64,000 bases of DNA. Source: Truepera radiovictrix DSM 17093. Its GTDB lineage: Bacteria; Deinococcota; Deinococci; Deinococcales; Trueperaceae. This document shows positions 24,740 to 34,416 of the stretch, piece after piece. The notes beneath the pieces were generated by a model, which was not told the DNA's origin, made no database searches, and saw nothing but the letters and a program-made list of their open reading frames with translations. The first letter of the stretch is position 1; each line of letters starts with the position of its first letter. The translations under genes were made by a program, and so were the position numbers. The stretch covers positions 2,299,001 through 2,363,000 of the forward strand of contig NC_014221.1 of the NCBI RefSeq assembly GCF_000092425.1, given 5' to 3'.

Positions 24740-25993
24740 TCAGTTGACCGTCTTCGTTCGCCGCGACTGGAAGTCCATCAGGACGTAGCGACCGATCGTG
24801 TGCGGCGTCGTGAAGTACGCTTTGCCCCGCGTCATCGCCGAGACGCGCTGCACGAACGCGATGAGTTCGGGGTCGCGCGCCAGCATAAAGGTGTTGATCT
24901 GAATCCCGGCGCGGCGGCAGTTGCCGACCTCGCGCAGGGTTTCGCCTAAGACCATCGGATCAAGCCCGTAAGCGTTTTTGTAAACCCGTCCGTTCGGCAG
25001 GGTGATCGCCGAGGGTTTGCCGTCGGTGATCATCACGATCTGCTTCATGTCCTTGTTCTGGCGCTTAAGCAGCTTTTGCGCCAAGCGCAGCCCCTCGGCG
25101 GTGTTCGTGTGATAAGGCCCTACCTGCGCCTGCGCCAGCCGCGCTAGGGGGATCTCCTCGGCGGAGTTGTGAAAGAGCGCGAACTGAATGGTGTCGCCGC
25201 GGTACTGCGTCTGAATCAGGTGCGCTAGGGCCAACGCGACCTGTTTAGCGGGGGTAAACCGGTCCTCGCCGTAGAGGATCATCGAGTGCGAGCAGTCTAG
25301 GAGCACCACTGTCGCCGCCGACGAGTAGTACTCGGCCTGCAGCACCTGCAAGTCGCCATACTCGAGCTCAAAGGTGCCGTCTTCCCTGAGGCCGTGCTTA
25401 GCGGCGTTTTGAAAGGTCGTGGCGACGTCTAGGTTGAGGGTGTCACCGAATTCGTAGGGTTTGGATTCGGCGGTCGTTTCGACGCCGGTCGTCTGAAACT
25501 TCGTCTCGTGGGCGCCGACCGAGGATTTGCCGGCGCCGCCCAAGACGTCGCGCAGGGTGCGGTAGCCGAGAAAGTCGATGGCTTTGTTTGTCAGCTCGAA
25601 CGTGACTTGGCCGGGGTCGCGGTCGGGCCCCTGCCCCCCGAGTCCCGGTTGGGTGGGGTCGCTCTGCTCGTCGCCACCGGTCGGTTTGAGGTAGCCTTCG
25701 CGCTCGAGCCGCTGCGCGAGCTCGCGCACCACCTCACCGAACTTCGAGTCCATCCAGTTTTCGGCGTTCATCGCCGCCTCGATCATCTCCTCGGAGACGA
25801 GCTCGTGGTTGATGAGCGCCTCGGCGATGGCGTCGTAGAGGTCTTGGAGCGTCTGCTGGTAGTTGGGGTCGGGGTCCCAGGGGTTACGCCGGAAACCCGA
25901 CTCCAAAAGCCGGTCCTGAATCATCTTCATCAGGTCCGCCATGTCGAGGTCGTCTAGGGTCGCCTCGTACTTGCTGTAGCGGGTCGTGGGCAT
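24740..25993 (-). CDS. von Willebrand factor A domain protein, partner of the upstream MoxR ATPase
   Basis: 417 residues, cytoplasmic. The first 150 residues are helical and acidic. The VWA domain fills about residues 225-410 with an intact MIDAS: DCSHS at 233-237 (DxSxS), a Thr in YHTNTAEGL and Asp in VMITDGKPS. It lies directly downstream of the AAA+ gene on the same strand, 93 bases apart. MoxR/VWA pairs are known to work as metal- or cofactor-insertion chaperones, as in ChlI-ChlD, CbbQ-CbbO and NorQ-NorD. The client here is unknown, as no metalloenzyme gene is adjacent. No good terminator follows; the roughly 150 bases beyond hold no gene. Confidence 0.88.
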   Translation of the reverse strand: MPTTRYSKYEATLDDLDMADLMKMIQDRLLESGFRRNPWDPDPNYQQTLQDLYDAIAEALINHELVSEEMIEAAMNAENWMDSKFGEVVRELAQRLEREGYLKPTGGDEQSDPTQPGLGGQGPDRDPGQVTFELTNKAIDFLGYRTLRDVLGGAGKSSVGAHETKFQTTGVETTAESKPYEFGDTLNLDVATTFQNAAKHGLREDGTFELEYGDLQVLQAEYYSSAATVVLLDCSHSMILYGEDRFTPAKQVALALAHLIQTQYRGDTIQFALFHNSAEEIPLARLAQAQVGPYHTNTAEGLRLAQKLLKRQNKDMKQIVMITDGKPSAITLPNGRVYKNAYGLDPMVLGETLREVGNCRRAGIQINTFMLARDPELIAFVQRVSAMTRGKAYFTTPHTIGRYVLMDFQSRRTKTVN

Positions 25994-26013
25994 GTGCCTC
26001 CTTTGGAGGACAG

Positions 26014-26086
26014 GGTTCAGTGGTCAGTAGCTAGAAGCCAGAGGGGAAACCCTGCCGACTTCTGACTGCCGACTTCTGGCTTCTGC
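26014..26086. repeat. intergenic palindrome between the MoxR and VWA genes
   Basis: AGAAGCCAGA (26033-26042) and TCTGGCTTCT (26075-26084) are exact inverted arms. Between and around them are iterated GACTTCTGACTGCC / GACTTCTGGCTTCTGCC units and CAGTGGTCAGTAG. Such simple, self-similar intergenic palindromes look like a dispersed repeat. Confidence 0.6.
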
Positions 26087-27517
26087 CTAATTCCACCGTC
26101 TCCTCGAGACCTGGGTCATGTCTGGTTCTGCGGCGCTGTAGCCGCGCTCCTCGCTCCGAGCGACCTGTTTGCGGGCGTAGAGCCCCTCGAGGACGAACTC
26201 GGCGGCGACCGCGACGTCTTGGGGCTGCCTGCTCTCAGCGAGCTGGCGCGCCGCGTCTAGAAGCCCCGGCACCCGCGCGAAGAGGTCGATAAGCTGCTCC
26301 GTGCGCAACGTGTCGGGCACCTTGAGGGCGTTGTCCTCGTCGAAGTAGGTGGTGATCGGCTCCGTTGCGACGCCGCTCGCGCGGCGCCCGAAAACCTGCG
26401 CGACCGCGCGCCGCACGATGTCGCGGGCGACCGCCTCGCCCCCTTTGAGCTCGCCCTCGTACTCGAGCTCCAACTTGCCGGTCACCGCCGACAACGCCCC
26501 GTAGAGGTCGGTCACACGCGCGATGGGCGCTTCGCCCAAGGTGTAGGCGCGGCGCTCGGCGTTGCTGAGGACGTTTTCCAAGAGGCTGATCGGCAGCCGC
26601 TGCGACACCCCCGAGTGCTTGTCGACGCGCGCGTCGTCGCGGGCGACGAAGGCCACCTCCTCGGCGATCTCGGCGACGAAAGCGGGCACGCGAACCGTTT
26701 GATCCCGGTCGGTCCACGCTTCTTGCGCGGTGATCGCCATCCCCTCCTCGACGGTTGCCGGGTAATGGGTGCGGATCTCCGAACCGATACGGTCTTTTAG
26801 GGGCGTGATGATCTTGCCGCGGGCGGTGTAGTCTTCGGGGTTGGCCGAAAACACCAACATGACGTCTAAAGGCAGGCGGATGGGGTAACCCTTAATCTGC
26901 ACGTCACCCTCTTGCATGATGTTAAAGAGCGCCACTTGCACCTTGCCCGCGAGGTCGGGAAGCTCGTTCATGGCGAAGATGCCGCGGTTGGCGCGCGGCA
27001 GGAGGCCGTAGTGGACGCTGCGCTCGTCGCCGAGCTGCGTGCCGAGCTTTGCCGCCTTGATCGGGTCGACGTCGCCGATGATGTCGGCGACCGTAACGTC
27101 GGGGGTCGCGAGCTTTTCGATGTAGCGCGCCTCGGCCGGAAGCCACGCCACGGCCGCGTCATCACCCTGTTCGGCGACGATGCGCCGCCCCTCGGCGCTA
27201 ATCGGCGCCAGGGGGTCGTCGTTGAGCTCACTGTCGCGCAGCACCGGGATCTCGGGATCGAGCAGGTCGGTGAGTTGGCGCAAGATGCGCGTCTTTGCCT
27301 GACCGCGCAGCCCCAGCAGGATAAAGTTGTGGCGGCTTAAGATCGCGTTGACCACCTGCGGCACGACGGTGCTCTCGTAGCCGACGATCCCCGGGAAGAT
27401 GGGGCGCTTTTCGCGCAGACGGCAGATGAGGTTGTCGCGCAGCTCCTGCTTGACGCTGCGCCCGGCTTTAGCGGCCCAGGGGGTACCGCGCAGTGCGCCT
27501 AAGGTCGTCTCTTTCAT
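26087..27517 (-). CDS. MoxR/ChlI-like AAA+ ATPase
   Basis: 476 residues. The nucleotide site reads [18 protein letters not shown] (Walker A-like GLRGQAKT, 69-76), followed by [70 protein letters not shown]. That stretch contains the Walker B (NEL in place of DEI/DEL), sensor 1 Asn and arginine-finger regions of the magnesium-chelatase/MoxR clade. The C-terminal 200 residues are helical. It should remodel or activate a client protein together with the VWA partner downstream. The Walker B Asp is Asn here, as in some relatives of this COG1239-like group, so hydrolysis would lean on the Glu. Confidence 0.9.
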   Translation of the reverse strand: MKETTLGALRGTPWAAKAGRSVKQELRDNLICRLREKRPIFPGIVGYESTVVPQVVNAILSRHNFILLGLRGQAKTRILRQLTDLLDPEIPVLRDSELNDDPLAPISAEGRRIVAEQGDDAAVAWLPAEARYIEKLATPDVTVADIIGDVDPIKAAKLGTQLGDERSVHYGLLPRANRGIFAMNELPDLAGKVQVALFNIMQEGDVQIKGYPIRLPLDVMLVFSANPEDYTARGKIITPLKDRIGSEIRTHYPATVEEGMAITAQEAWTDRDQTVRVPAFVAEIAEEVAFVARDDARVDKHSGVSQRLPISLLENVLSNAERRAYTLGEAPIARVTDLYGALSAVTGKLELEYEGELKGGEAVARDIVRRAVAQVFGRRASGVATEPITTYFDEDNALKVPDTLRTEQLIDLFARVPGLLDAARQLAESRQPQDVAVAAEFVLEGLYARKQVARSEERGYSAAEPDMTQVSRRRWN

Positions 27518-27923
27518 AGGTCTCCCAACGTGAGCAAGGGTACAAAGGCCCTATCGAAAACGTTTTGGTCACCCACGACGTATCGTGCGAGAAGGGGGCA
27601 TCAGCCGCCCTGGCCGAGGTTTTTGGGGGAGCGGACGAGGCGAACGAGAGCACGCAGGAAAGAGCCAGCGCCGTCCGGAAGGGTCGTGACCCTGGCTAGC
27701 CGGCACCGGGTGTTGGGGCGCCGCTACGCGCCCGGACGTTCGTGTCGTTCACCCTAGAAATTTTAGCACCCCCAAACGAGCGGTTTATGTGTGAGGAAGA
27801 CCTTTTCGGGGGTGCTTGCGGGGGCTGCCCATGGCGTCGGCTGCAAAGGCGTAGAATCGTCCGCGTAGCGTCCCAACCGGGTCGCGTGCGGGCTTGGGTG
27901 CGGCGCTCCCCAAGGGGGTCAGG
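27518..27923. other. 406 bp divergent promoter region (MoxR gene and antiporter gene)
   Basis: No gene is supported. A palindrome AAAACGTTTT lies at 27557-27566, about 40 bases before the MoxR start. A minus-strand extended -10 (TGCTAAAAT, 27760-27768) and a plus-strand TAGAAT at 27852-27857 are the best promoter candidates; both lack a clear -35. Confidence 0.4.
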
Positions 27924-29879
27924 GTGGACTTGTCGGAGTGGCTCCTCGTCGTCTCGGGACTTCTCGCCTTGGCGGTGCTTCTCGGCGCGCTCGCCGAACG
28001 CGTTCGCCTGCCCGTCACCGCCGTGCTCACCGTCGTAGGGGTCGCCGCTTCGTGGCTGGGCGGCCAGTTCGGCGTCGCAAGCCCGCTCCAGGGGGAGGTG
28101 TTCGAAGAGGTCGTCGTCTTTCTCTTTCTGCCGGTGCTCGTTTTCGAGGCGGCGTACGGCCTCTCGACCCGCGCTTTCGTGCGCAACTTGGCACCGATCC
28201 TCGTGCTCGCGATTCCGGCTGTGCTCGTCGCCGCGCTTTTCGTCGGTTTCGCCCTCTTCTGGGTGCTCGGCGTGCCCCTAAGCGCCGCGCTCCTTTTTGG
28301 CGCGCTGATCTGTGCGACCGACCCGGTCGCGGTCGTCGCGATCTTTCGCGAGCTCGGCGTCCCGAGCCGTCTTCTCACCCTCGTCGAGGGCGAGAGCCTG
28401 CTCAACGACGGCGTCGCGATTGTGCTCTTTAGCATCCTGCTCGCGGCGGCGCTCGGCGATGAGGTGAGCGCGCTTGCAGGGGTCTGGGAGTTCGTGAGCG
28501 TCTTTTTGGGGGGCGCAGCGATCGGCACCGCCGTCGGTCTAGCGGCCGCCTTGGCGCTGCCGTGGCTCGAGCACCTCCCCGCCGCCGCCCTCTCGGTCGC
28601 GGTGGCTTACGGCGGCTTCGTCCTCGCCGACGCGGTGCTCGGCTTTTCCGGCGTGATGGCGACCGTCGCGGCGGGGCTCGTGCTGAGCGCGCTAGCGCCG
28701 AGCCGCGCCTCGGAGCGCGTCCGGGCGTCGTGGCGCGAGCTGTGGGAGGCGCTCGGCTACGTCGCCAACGCCCTCTTGTTCCTGCTGATCGGGCTGGCGA
28801 TCGACCCCCTGCTCTTCGGCGAACACCTCGGCGCCGTCACCCTGGCGGTCGCCGTGGTGCTCGCGGCGCGCGTCGCGGCGGTCGTGCCGCTCGTCTCAGT
28901 GGTTGAGCGCCTCGCGGGGGTGCCGCCGGTGGGCTTTCGCAACGAGGCGGTGCTTATCTGGGGGGGGCTGCGGGGCGGGGTCGCGCTCGCCCTCGCGCTG
29001 CCCGAAGAGCTGCCCCAACGCGAACTCTTCGTCGCCATGACGGGGGGCGTGGTGCTCGCCACCTTGCTTCTTAACGCAACCACCGTCCGGACCCTCGTGC
29101 ACCGCCTGGGGCTCGACCGACCGACCCGCGCCGACCGGTTTCTAGCGGACGGCGCGCGGCTCTCGGGGGTGCGGGCCGCGCAGCGGCAGCTAGAGGCTTT
29201 GGGGCTCGACGAACCGGCCGTCGTCGCGGCGCTTAGAGCGGCCGAGGAGGCGGTGCGCAGGGAGCTCGCGCGCATCGACCTGAGCGCCGACGAGGAGCTC
29301 GAGGTGCTGACGCGGCGCGGGCTCTTCGTCGAGCGCGACACCTATCAGCGGCTGAGCGACGCGGGGCTCTTGCCGCCGAGCGCGACGCGCGCGCTGCTCC
29401 ACGAAGTCGACGACCAGATCGAGGCGTTGGGGGTCGGGCGCGTCACGCTCGAAGGGCTCTACGAGCGCCCGCGCCCCCGCCTCGACCGGCTCTGGGAGCG
29501 CCTCAGCGGCCTGCTCCCCAGCCCTTTGGGCGATGACCCGACCGAGCTGGCCTACGCGGAGGCGGCCGCGCGGCGGCTCGCCGCGCGGCGCACGGTCGAG
29601 GCGCTCGAGCTTTTCGAGCGCCTGCCGAACGTCCGCGCCGAGACCCTCGAGCGGGCGCAGCGCACCTTCGTGCGCTGGGAGGAGGCGGCGGTGGCCGCTC
29701 TGGACGAACTCGACGGCCGCGCGGCGCACGACCTCATGGGGGTGCACCGGCGCCAAGCCGAGGCGCTCTGCCGCGTCGCCGCCGAGGACGCCCTGCGCGA
29801 GCTCGCCGACGTCGGGCTGCTCCCCGCCGCCCTCGCCGAGCGCACCGCCGAGGAGGTCGCCGCTCGAGCCGAAGCGTAG
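27924..29879 (+). CDS. CPA1-type Na+/H+ antiporter with long cytoplasmic tail
   Basis: 651 residues. The first 400 form about twelve membrane helices of the cation:proton antiporter-1 family. The ion-site signature is clear: ICATDPVAVVAIFRELGVPSRLLTLVEGESLLNDGVAIVLF, holding the essential Asp pair and the EGESLLND stretch. VGFRNEAVLIWGGLRGGVALALALP is the conserved late helix. The last 250 residues are cytoplasmic, helical and rich in Arg/Glu, probably regulatory. It exports Na+ (or K+) in exchange for H+, fitting an alkaliphilic or salt-tolerant host. GTG at 27924 has AAGGGGG upstream; a TTG start 30 bases earlier is less likely. Confidence 0.92.
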   Translation: MDLSEWLLVVSGLLALAVLLGALAERVRLPVTAVLTVVGVAASWLGGQFGVASPLQGEVFEEVVVFLFLPVLVFEAAYGLSTRAFVRNLAPILVLAIPAVLVAALFVGFALFWVLGVPLSAALLFGALICATDPVAVVAIFRELGVPSRLLTLVEGESLLNDGVAIVLFSILLAAALGDEVSALAGVWEFVSVFLGGAAIGTAVGLAAALALPWLEHLPAAALSVAVAYGGFVLADAVLGFSGVMATVAAGLVLSALAPSRASERVRASWRELWEALGYVANALLFLLIGLAIDPLLFGEHLGAVTLAVAVVLAARVAAVVPLVSVVERLAGVPPVGFRNEAVLIWGGLRGGVALALALPEELPQRELFVAMTGGVVLATLLLNATTVRTLVHRLGLDRPTRADRFLADGARLSGVRAAQRQLEALGLDEPAVVAALRAAEEAVRRELARIDLSADEELEVLTRRGLFVERDTYQRLSDAGLLPPSATRALLHEVDDQIEALGVGRVTLEGLYERPRPRLDRLWERLSGLLPSPLGDDPTELAYAEAAARRLAARRTVEALELFERLPNVRAETLERAQRTFVRWEEAAVAALDELDGRAAHDLMGVHRRQAEALCRVAAEDALRELADVGLLPAALAERTAEEVAARAEA

Positions 29880-29959
29880 CGGCGCGCCCCGCACGCGGCC
29901 GCGCGAAACCTGTAGGGGACGCCGCTCGTCCTGCCGCGCGCGACCCGGTAAGCTGGGCC

Positions 29960-31198
29960 ATGACCGCCGAACTCCTCAGCGTGGGCACCGAACTCCTTTT
30001 GGGTGAGATCATCGACACCAACAGCGCCTGGCTGGCTCAAGACCTCGCGCGGCGCGGGGTCGACGTGCTCTGGTCGCAGCGCGTCGGCGACAACTTGGGG
30101 CGCCTTATCCAGGCGCTGCAGCAGGCGCTCTCGCGCAGCGAGCTGGTGGTGATGTGCGGCGGCCTCGGCCCGACGAGCGACGACCTCACGCGCGAAGCCA
30201 TCGCCGCCGTGCTGGGCGAGACGCCGGTCGTCGACGCGGGGCTCGAGCGCGAGCTGCGCGCGCGCTTCGCCTCGTACCGCGCGGCGATGCCCGAGGCCAA
30301 CCTCAAGCAGGCGTGGCTGATCCCCTCGGCGCGAGCGCTCCCCAACCCCTTGGGCACCGCCCCGGGGTGGCTCGTCGAGACGCGGCTAGACGGGGTGCGC
30401 CGGCGCGTCGTCGCCCTCCCTGGCCCCCCCCGCGAGCTCACGCGGATGTGGCTCAGCGAAGCGGTGCCGCGCCTCGAGCTGCCCCCCGCGGCGCTCTACA
30501 CGAAAACGCTCAAAACCCACCTCATCGGCGAGTCGGCGGTCGCGGAGCGGCTCGGGAGCCTCACCGACGGCGCCAACCCGAGCGTCGCCACCTACGCCAA
30601 ACGCGACGGCGTGCACGTGCGCGTCGCCGCCAAAGCCGACACCCCGGAGGCCGCTAGAGCGATGGCCGCGAGTGTCGAACAGGAGGTGCGCGCGCGGCTC
30701 CGCGACAAGCTGTGGGGCGAGGACGACGACGAGCTCGCGGGGCTCGTGCTCGCCGCGCTCAGAGCGCGCGGCGAGACGCTCGCTACCATGGAGTCGCTGA
30801 CCGGTGGGCTCTTGGGGGATCTGCTCACGTCGGTCGCGGGCGCGTCGGCGGCGTACGCGGGGGGTCTCATCACCTACCAAACGGCGCAGAAGGTCGCTTT
30901 CGGCGTCCCTCGAAAGCTGTTAGACACCCACACCAGCGTCTCCGCCGAGGCAGCGGGGGCGATGGCCGCGGCTGCCGCCGAGCGCTTCGGCACCACTTAC
31001 GGCCTCGCCACGACGGGGGTCGCGGGGCCCGAGCGCGCGGACGGCAAACCGGTCGGCGAGGTGCACCTCGCCGTCTACTACCGCGGCGAACGCAGCACCC
31101 GGAGCCTGCAGCTACCCCCCCTCGAGCGCAACTGGGTCCGCGAGCGCGCGGCGTTCGGCGCGCTCTCCCTCCTCTGGACGGTGCTGCGCGGCGACTAG
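29960..31198 (+). CDS. cinA: CinA, competence/damage-inducible protein (NMN deamidase / ADP-ribose pyrophosphatase type)
   Basis: 412 residues. The N-terminal COG1058 domain reads AELLSVGTELLLGEIIDTNSAWLAQDLARRGVDV and GGLGPTSDDLTREAIAAVLG, like MoeA/MogA-fold proteins. The C-terminal NMN amidohydrolase domain reads TMESLTGGLLGDLLTSVAGASAAYAGGLITYQTAQKVAFGV and ATTGVAGPERADGKPVGEVHLA. CinA hydrolyses NMN and is linked to competence. In Deinococcus radiodurans cinA and recA share an operon (with ligT between), and here recA follows 216 bases later, so co-expression is likely. A -10-like TAAGCT lies five bases before the ATG, consistent with a leaderless message. Confidence 0.95.
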   Translation: MTAELLSVGTELLLGEIIDTNSAWLAQDLARRGVDVLWSQRVGDNLGRLIQALQQALSRSELVVMCGGLGPTSDDLTREAIAAVLGETPVVDAGLERELRARFASYRAAMPEANLKQAWLIPSARALPNPLGTAPGWLVETRLDGVRRRVVALPGPPRELTRMWLSEAVPRLELPPAALYTKTLKTHLIGESAVAERLGSLTDGANPSVATYAKRDGVHVRVAAKADTPEAARAMAASVEQEVRARLRDKLWGEDDDELAGLVLAALRARGETLATMESLTGGLLGDLLTSVAGASAAYAGGLITYQTAQKVAFGVPRKLLDTHTSVSAEAAGAMAAAAAERFGTTYGLATTGVAGPERADGKPVGEVHLAVYYRGERSTRSLQLPPLERNWVRERAAFGALSLLWTVLRGD

Positions 31199-31414
31199 AC
31201 CCGCGGCGCGTCCATGCGGCGCCTCAACACGCTCAGGAGGTTAAAACGCGGTAACGTGAAAGCGAGCTCGACCGCCCTACCACCCGAACCCCAGCTGGTT
31301 GGCGGCCGCTTGAGGAGCTGGCGCGACACCCGCCGCGGAGCGCTTAGGGGCGCCCGGTCGGCGCGTTGGGTCTCGCGACCTAGCCCCCTTACCGAAAGAC
31401 GCAAGGAGGTCCTG

Positions 31415-32497
31415 ATGAAGGACACCGACAATCCCTCCGCCCCCTCGGGGGCGCCACCACAGCTCGACCCCGCACGGCGGCGGAGCCTGGAGAGCACGCT
31501 GTCGCAGATCGAGAAGCAGTTCGGCAAGGGCGCCATCATGCGCCTCGGCGACGACCGCTCGCTACTCGACCAGGGCGTCATCCCCACCGGCTCGATGTCC
31601 GTCGACCTCGCCCTGGGCGTCGGCGGCGTCCCCAGAGGCCGCATCATCGAGATCTACGGCCCCGAGTCCGGCGGCAAAACCACCCTCTCCTTGCACGTCA
31701 TCGCCGAAGCCCAGCGCCTGGGCGGCGTCGCCGCTTTTGTCGACGCCGAGCACGCGCTCGACCCCACCTACGCCAAAGCCCTGGGCGTCGACACCGACGA
31801 ACTCCTCGTCTCCCAACCCGACACCGGCGAGCAAGCTTTGGAGATCACCGAGCTCCTGGTCCGCTCCGGCGCGGTCGACGTGGTGGTGGTCGACTCGGTC
31901 GCCGCTTTGGTCCCCAGAGCCGAGATCGAGGGCGAGATGGGCGACGCCCACGTCGGTCTGCAAGCCCGGCTCATGAGCCAAGCCCTGCGCAAGCTCACCG
32001 GCGCGCTCGCCAAAAGCCGCACCACCGCCATTTTCATCAACCAGATCCGCGAAAAGATCGGCGTCATGTACGGCAACCCCGAGACCACCCCGGGGGGGCG
32101 GGCGCTCAAGTTCTACGCCTCGGTCCGTTTGGAGGTCCGCCGCAAGGGCGACGTCAAGTCCGGCGCCGACAAGGTCGGCAACCAGGTGCGGGTCAAGGTG
32201 ACCAAGAACAAGGTGGCCCCGCCCTTTAAAGAAGCCGAGGTCGAGATCCTCTTCGGCAAAGGCATCGACAAGCTCGGCGACCTCATCACCATCGCCACCG
32301 ACTTAGACCTCATCCAAAAGTCCGGCTCCTTTTACAAGTACGACGGCGTTACCATCGGTCAGGGCAAGGAAAAAGCCGCTAGCTACCTCCTCGACAACCC
32401 CCACCTCATCGACGCTTTGCGCCAACGCGTCGTCGCCGCCGTCCGGGGGGGGGCGGAAGCCGGGGATGAGGTGGACGCCCTGCGTGGGGGCGCCTGA
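31415..32497 (+). CDS. recA: RecA recombinase
   Basis: 360 residues. Forms the ATP-dependent filament on single-stranded DNA for homologous recombination and promotes LexA-type cleavage. Walker [10 protein letters not shown] at 82-90, [46 protein letters not shown] (Walker B and L1) and [36 protein letters not shown] (L2) are all canonical. The start is ATG 31415 with a full AAGGAGGT four bases upstream; the open frame runs further back but is not conserved-looking. The TGA overlaps the next ATG (TGATG), so RNase Y is coupled. Confidence 0.98.
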   Translation: MKDTDNPSAPSGAPPQLDPARRRSLESTLSQIEKQFGKGAIMRLGDDRSLLDQGVIPTGSMSVDLALGVGGVPRGRIIEIYGPESGGKTTLSLHVIAEAQRLGGVAAFVDAEHALDPTYAKALGVDTDELLVSQPDTGEQALEITELLVRSGAVDVVVVDSVAALVPRAEIEGEMGDAHVGLQARLMSQALRKLTGALAKSRTTAIFINQIREKIGVMYGNPETTPGGRALKFYASVRLEVRRKGDVKSGADKVGNQVRVKVTKNKVAPPFKEAEVEILFGKGIDKLGDLITIATDLDLIQKSGSFYKYDGVTIGQGKEKAASYLLDNPHLIDALRQRVVAAVRGGAEAGDEVDALRGGA

Positions 32498-34167
32498 TGG
32501 GGGGTTTTGGGGTCGTTCTCGCGCTGCTTTTGGGCCTCCTTATCGGGGGCGCGGTGGGGCTCTTGTGGCGCCGGCAGCGCGACGACGAGATCATCGCGCG
32601 CGCCGAAGCGGAGGCCGACAAGCGGCGGCGCAGCGCCCAGGAGGAGGCGCAGCGCCTCGTCGCGGCGGCGCAAGCGCGGAGCGACGAGCTGCTAGCGGGG
32701 GCGCGCGAACGCCTCGAGGAGGAGGCGCGGCGCGCCAAGGCCGCCCTCGACGAGGAGCTCCGGCGCACCCGGCAGGTGTTCGACTTCGAGCTCGCCCGTC
32801 TGCGCGAGGACGCCGAACGCGACCGCGAGAGCGCCCGCGAGCTGCGCGAGGAGCTCCGGCGCGACCGCGAGCGCCTCGACGCTACCGAGGAGCGGCTGAC
32901 GCGGCGCGGCGAACAGCAAGACGCGCGCGCGCTCAAGCTCGACGACCTCGAGGAGCGGCTCGACCGCCGCGAGGAGGCGCTCGAAGCGCGCGAGGAGGCG
33001 CTCGAGGCGCAGCGCAGTGAGGTCGAGCGGCGCCTCTACGAGGTCGCGCAGCTCACCCGCGAGAGCGCCACGGAGATGATCCTCGCCAAGCTCGACAGCG
33101 AGCTCGAGCGCGAAAAGGCCGTGCGCATCCGCGCGCAGCTCGAGCGCGCCGACAGCGAAGCCAAACGCAAGAGCACCAACATCTTGGCGCAGGCGGTGCA
33201 GCGGAGCGCCTCGGAGGTCTCGGCGGCGATTAGCGTCTCCGTGGTGCCGATCCCCAGCGACGCCATGAAAGGCCGCATCATCGGGCGCGAGGGGCGCAAC
33301 ATCCGCGCCTTCGAGTCGCTCACCGGGGTCGATCTGATCATCGACGACACCCCCGAGGCGGTGCTCCTCAGCTCGTTTAACCCCATCCGCCGCGAGGTCG
33401 CCAAGCTCGCCCTGACCGAACTCGTCACCGACGGGCGCATCCACCCCGCCCGCATCGAGGAGACGGTACAAAAGGCGCAGAGCGAGATGCAGAGCTATAT
33501 CCGCGAGCGCGGCGAAGAGGCCGCTTTAGAGGCCAACGTCGTGGGGCTCAAACCGGGGATGCTGCAGCTTCTGGGCCGCATGCACTTTCGCACGTCCTAC
33601 GGTCAGAACGTCCTCAAGCACTCCGTACAGGTCGCCCACCTCACCGGCATCATCGCCGCCGAGATCGGGCTCGACGAGGCGCTCGCGCGCCGCGCCGGGC
33701 TCTTGCACGACATCGGCAAGTCGATCGACCGCGAGATCGAGGGGACGCACACCGAGATCGGCGCCAACTTGGCGCGGCGCTTCGGCGAACCCGACGAGGT
33801 CGTCGACGCGATCGCCCATCACCACGAGCTCGAGCTCGCCGAAACCCTCTACCCGGTGATCGTCTCCGCCGCCGACGCGATCAGCGCGGCGCGGCCGGGG
33901 GCGCGCCGCGAAAGCCTAGAGAGCTACCTCAAACGGCTCGAGGGTTTAGAGACCATCGCCACCAGCTTTCCCGGCGTCGAGAAGTCCTACGCCATCCAGG
34001 CGGGCCGAGAGATCCGCATCATCGTCGAACCCGACAAGGTCGACGACGCCTCGGCGGTACTGCTAGCCCGCGACATCGCCAACCGCATCGAACAGGACAT
34101 GGAGTACCCCGGGCAGGTGCAGGTGACCGTGGTGCGCGAGTCGCGCGCGGTGCAGTACGCGAGGTGA
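32497..34167 (+). CDS. rny: RNase Y
   Basis: 556 residues. Membrane-anchored endoribonuclease that starts mRNA decay. Order of parts: one N-terminal membrane helix (VVLALLLGLLIGGAVGLLW), a long charged coiled coil to about residue 200, a KH domain (SVVPIPSDAMKGRIIGREGRNIRAFESLTGVDLIIDDTPEAVLLSSFNPIRREVAKLAL), and an HD domain (RTSYGQNVLKHSVQVAHLTGIIA ... RRAGLLHDIGKSID ... AIAHHHE) with the His-Asp metal ligands. The end AVQYAR is the family C-terminus. The start overlaps the recA stop, implying recA-rny translational coupling. Confidence 0.97.
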   Translation: MGGFGVVLALLLGLLIGGAVGLLWRRQRDDEIIARAEAEADKRRRSAQEEAQRLVAAAQARSDELLAGARERLEEEARRAKAALDEELRRTRQVFDFELARLREDAERDRESARELREELRRDRERLDATEERLTRRGEQQDARALKLDDLEERLDRREEALEAREEALEAQRSEVERRLYEVAQLTRESATEMILAKLDSELEREKAVRIRAQLERADSEAKRKSTNILAQAVQRSASEVSAAISVSVVPIPSDAMKGRIIGREGRNIRAFESLTGVDLIIDDTPEAVLLSSFNPIRREVAKLALTELVTDGRIHPARIEETVQKAQSEMQSYIRERGEEAALEANVVGLKPGMLQLLGRMHFRTSYGQNVLKHSVQVAHLTGIIAAEIGLDEALARRAGLLHDIGKSIDREIEGTHTEIGANLARRFGEPDEVVDAIAHHHELELAETLYPVIVSAADAISAARPGARRESLESYLKRLEGLETIATSFPGVEKSYAIQAGREIRIIVEPDKVDDASAVLLARDIANRIEQDMEYPGQVQVTVVRESRAVQYAR

Positions 34168-34173
34168 AGAGCA

Positions 34174-34250
34174 GCCATGAGCAGCGAGTAACGAGCCATG
34201 AGTAAAAGCTCGGCCCTTATGGCTCATCGCTCATGGCTCGTTGCTCATTG
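34174..34250. repeat. intergenic palindrome after rny (AACGAGCCATGAG / CTCATGGCTCGTT)
   Basis: Perfect 13-base arms at 34190-34202 and 34230-34242, extended imperfectly by AGCAGCGAG and its near complement. The unit GGCTCGT is shared with the intergenic repeats near 9615 and 56790. The arms are themselves built from iterated GAGCCATGAG-like words. Confidence 0.7.
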
Positions 34251-34277
34251 CTTCTTTCTCCAGCATTTGTGTATACT
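34248..34277 (+). promoter_or_regulatory. promoter upstream of prs
   Basis: TTGCTT, 18-base spacer, TATACT. It lies at the right edge of the intergenic palindrome and just before a hairpin with a T-run. It would start transcription near 34284. Confidence 0.6.
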
Positions 34278-34291
34278 CCCCTTTGGCATAC

Positions 34292-34313
34292 TCGCCCGAG
34301 GGGCGACTTTTTT
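34292..34313 (+). terminator. hairpin with T-run between the prs promoter and prs
   Basis: TCGCCC-GAG-GGGCGA followed by C and six T. It can end read-through from cinA-recA-rny. Because it lies downstream of the TTGCTT/TATACT promoter, it could also act as an attenuator for prs. Confidence 0.7.
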
Positions 34314-34416
34314 GTGGCGGCTTTAGCGGCCCGCGGTGTTTACCTGCCCCAAACACGGTTTTTGTGAGGTTGACCTTGTATCTTTCCCAAAAGGCGCTCC
34401 GGCGCACGGAGCTACG

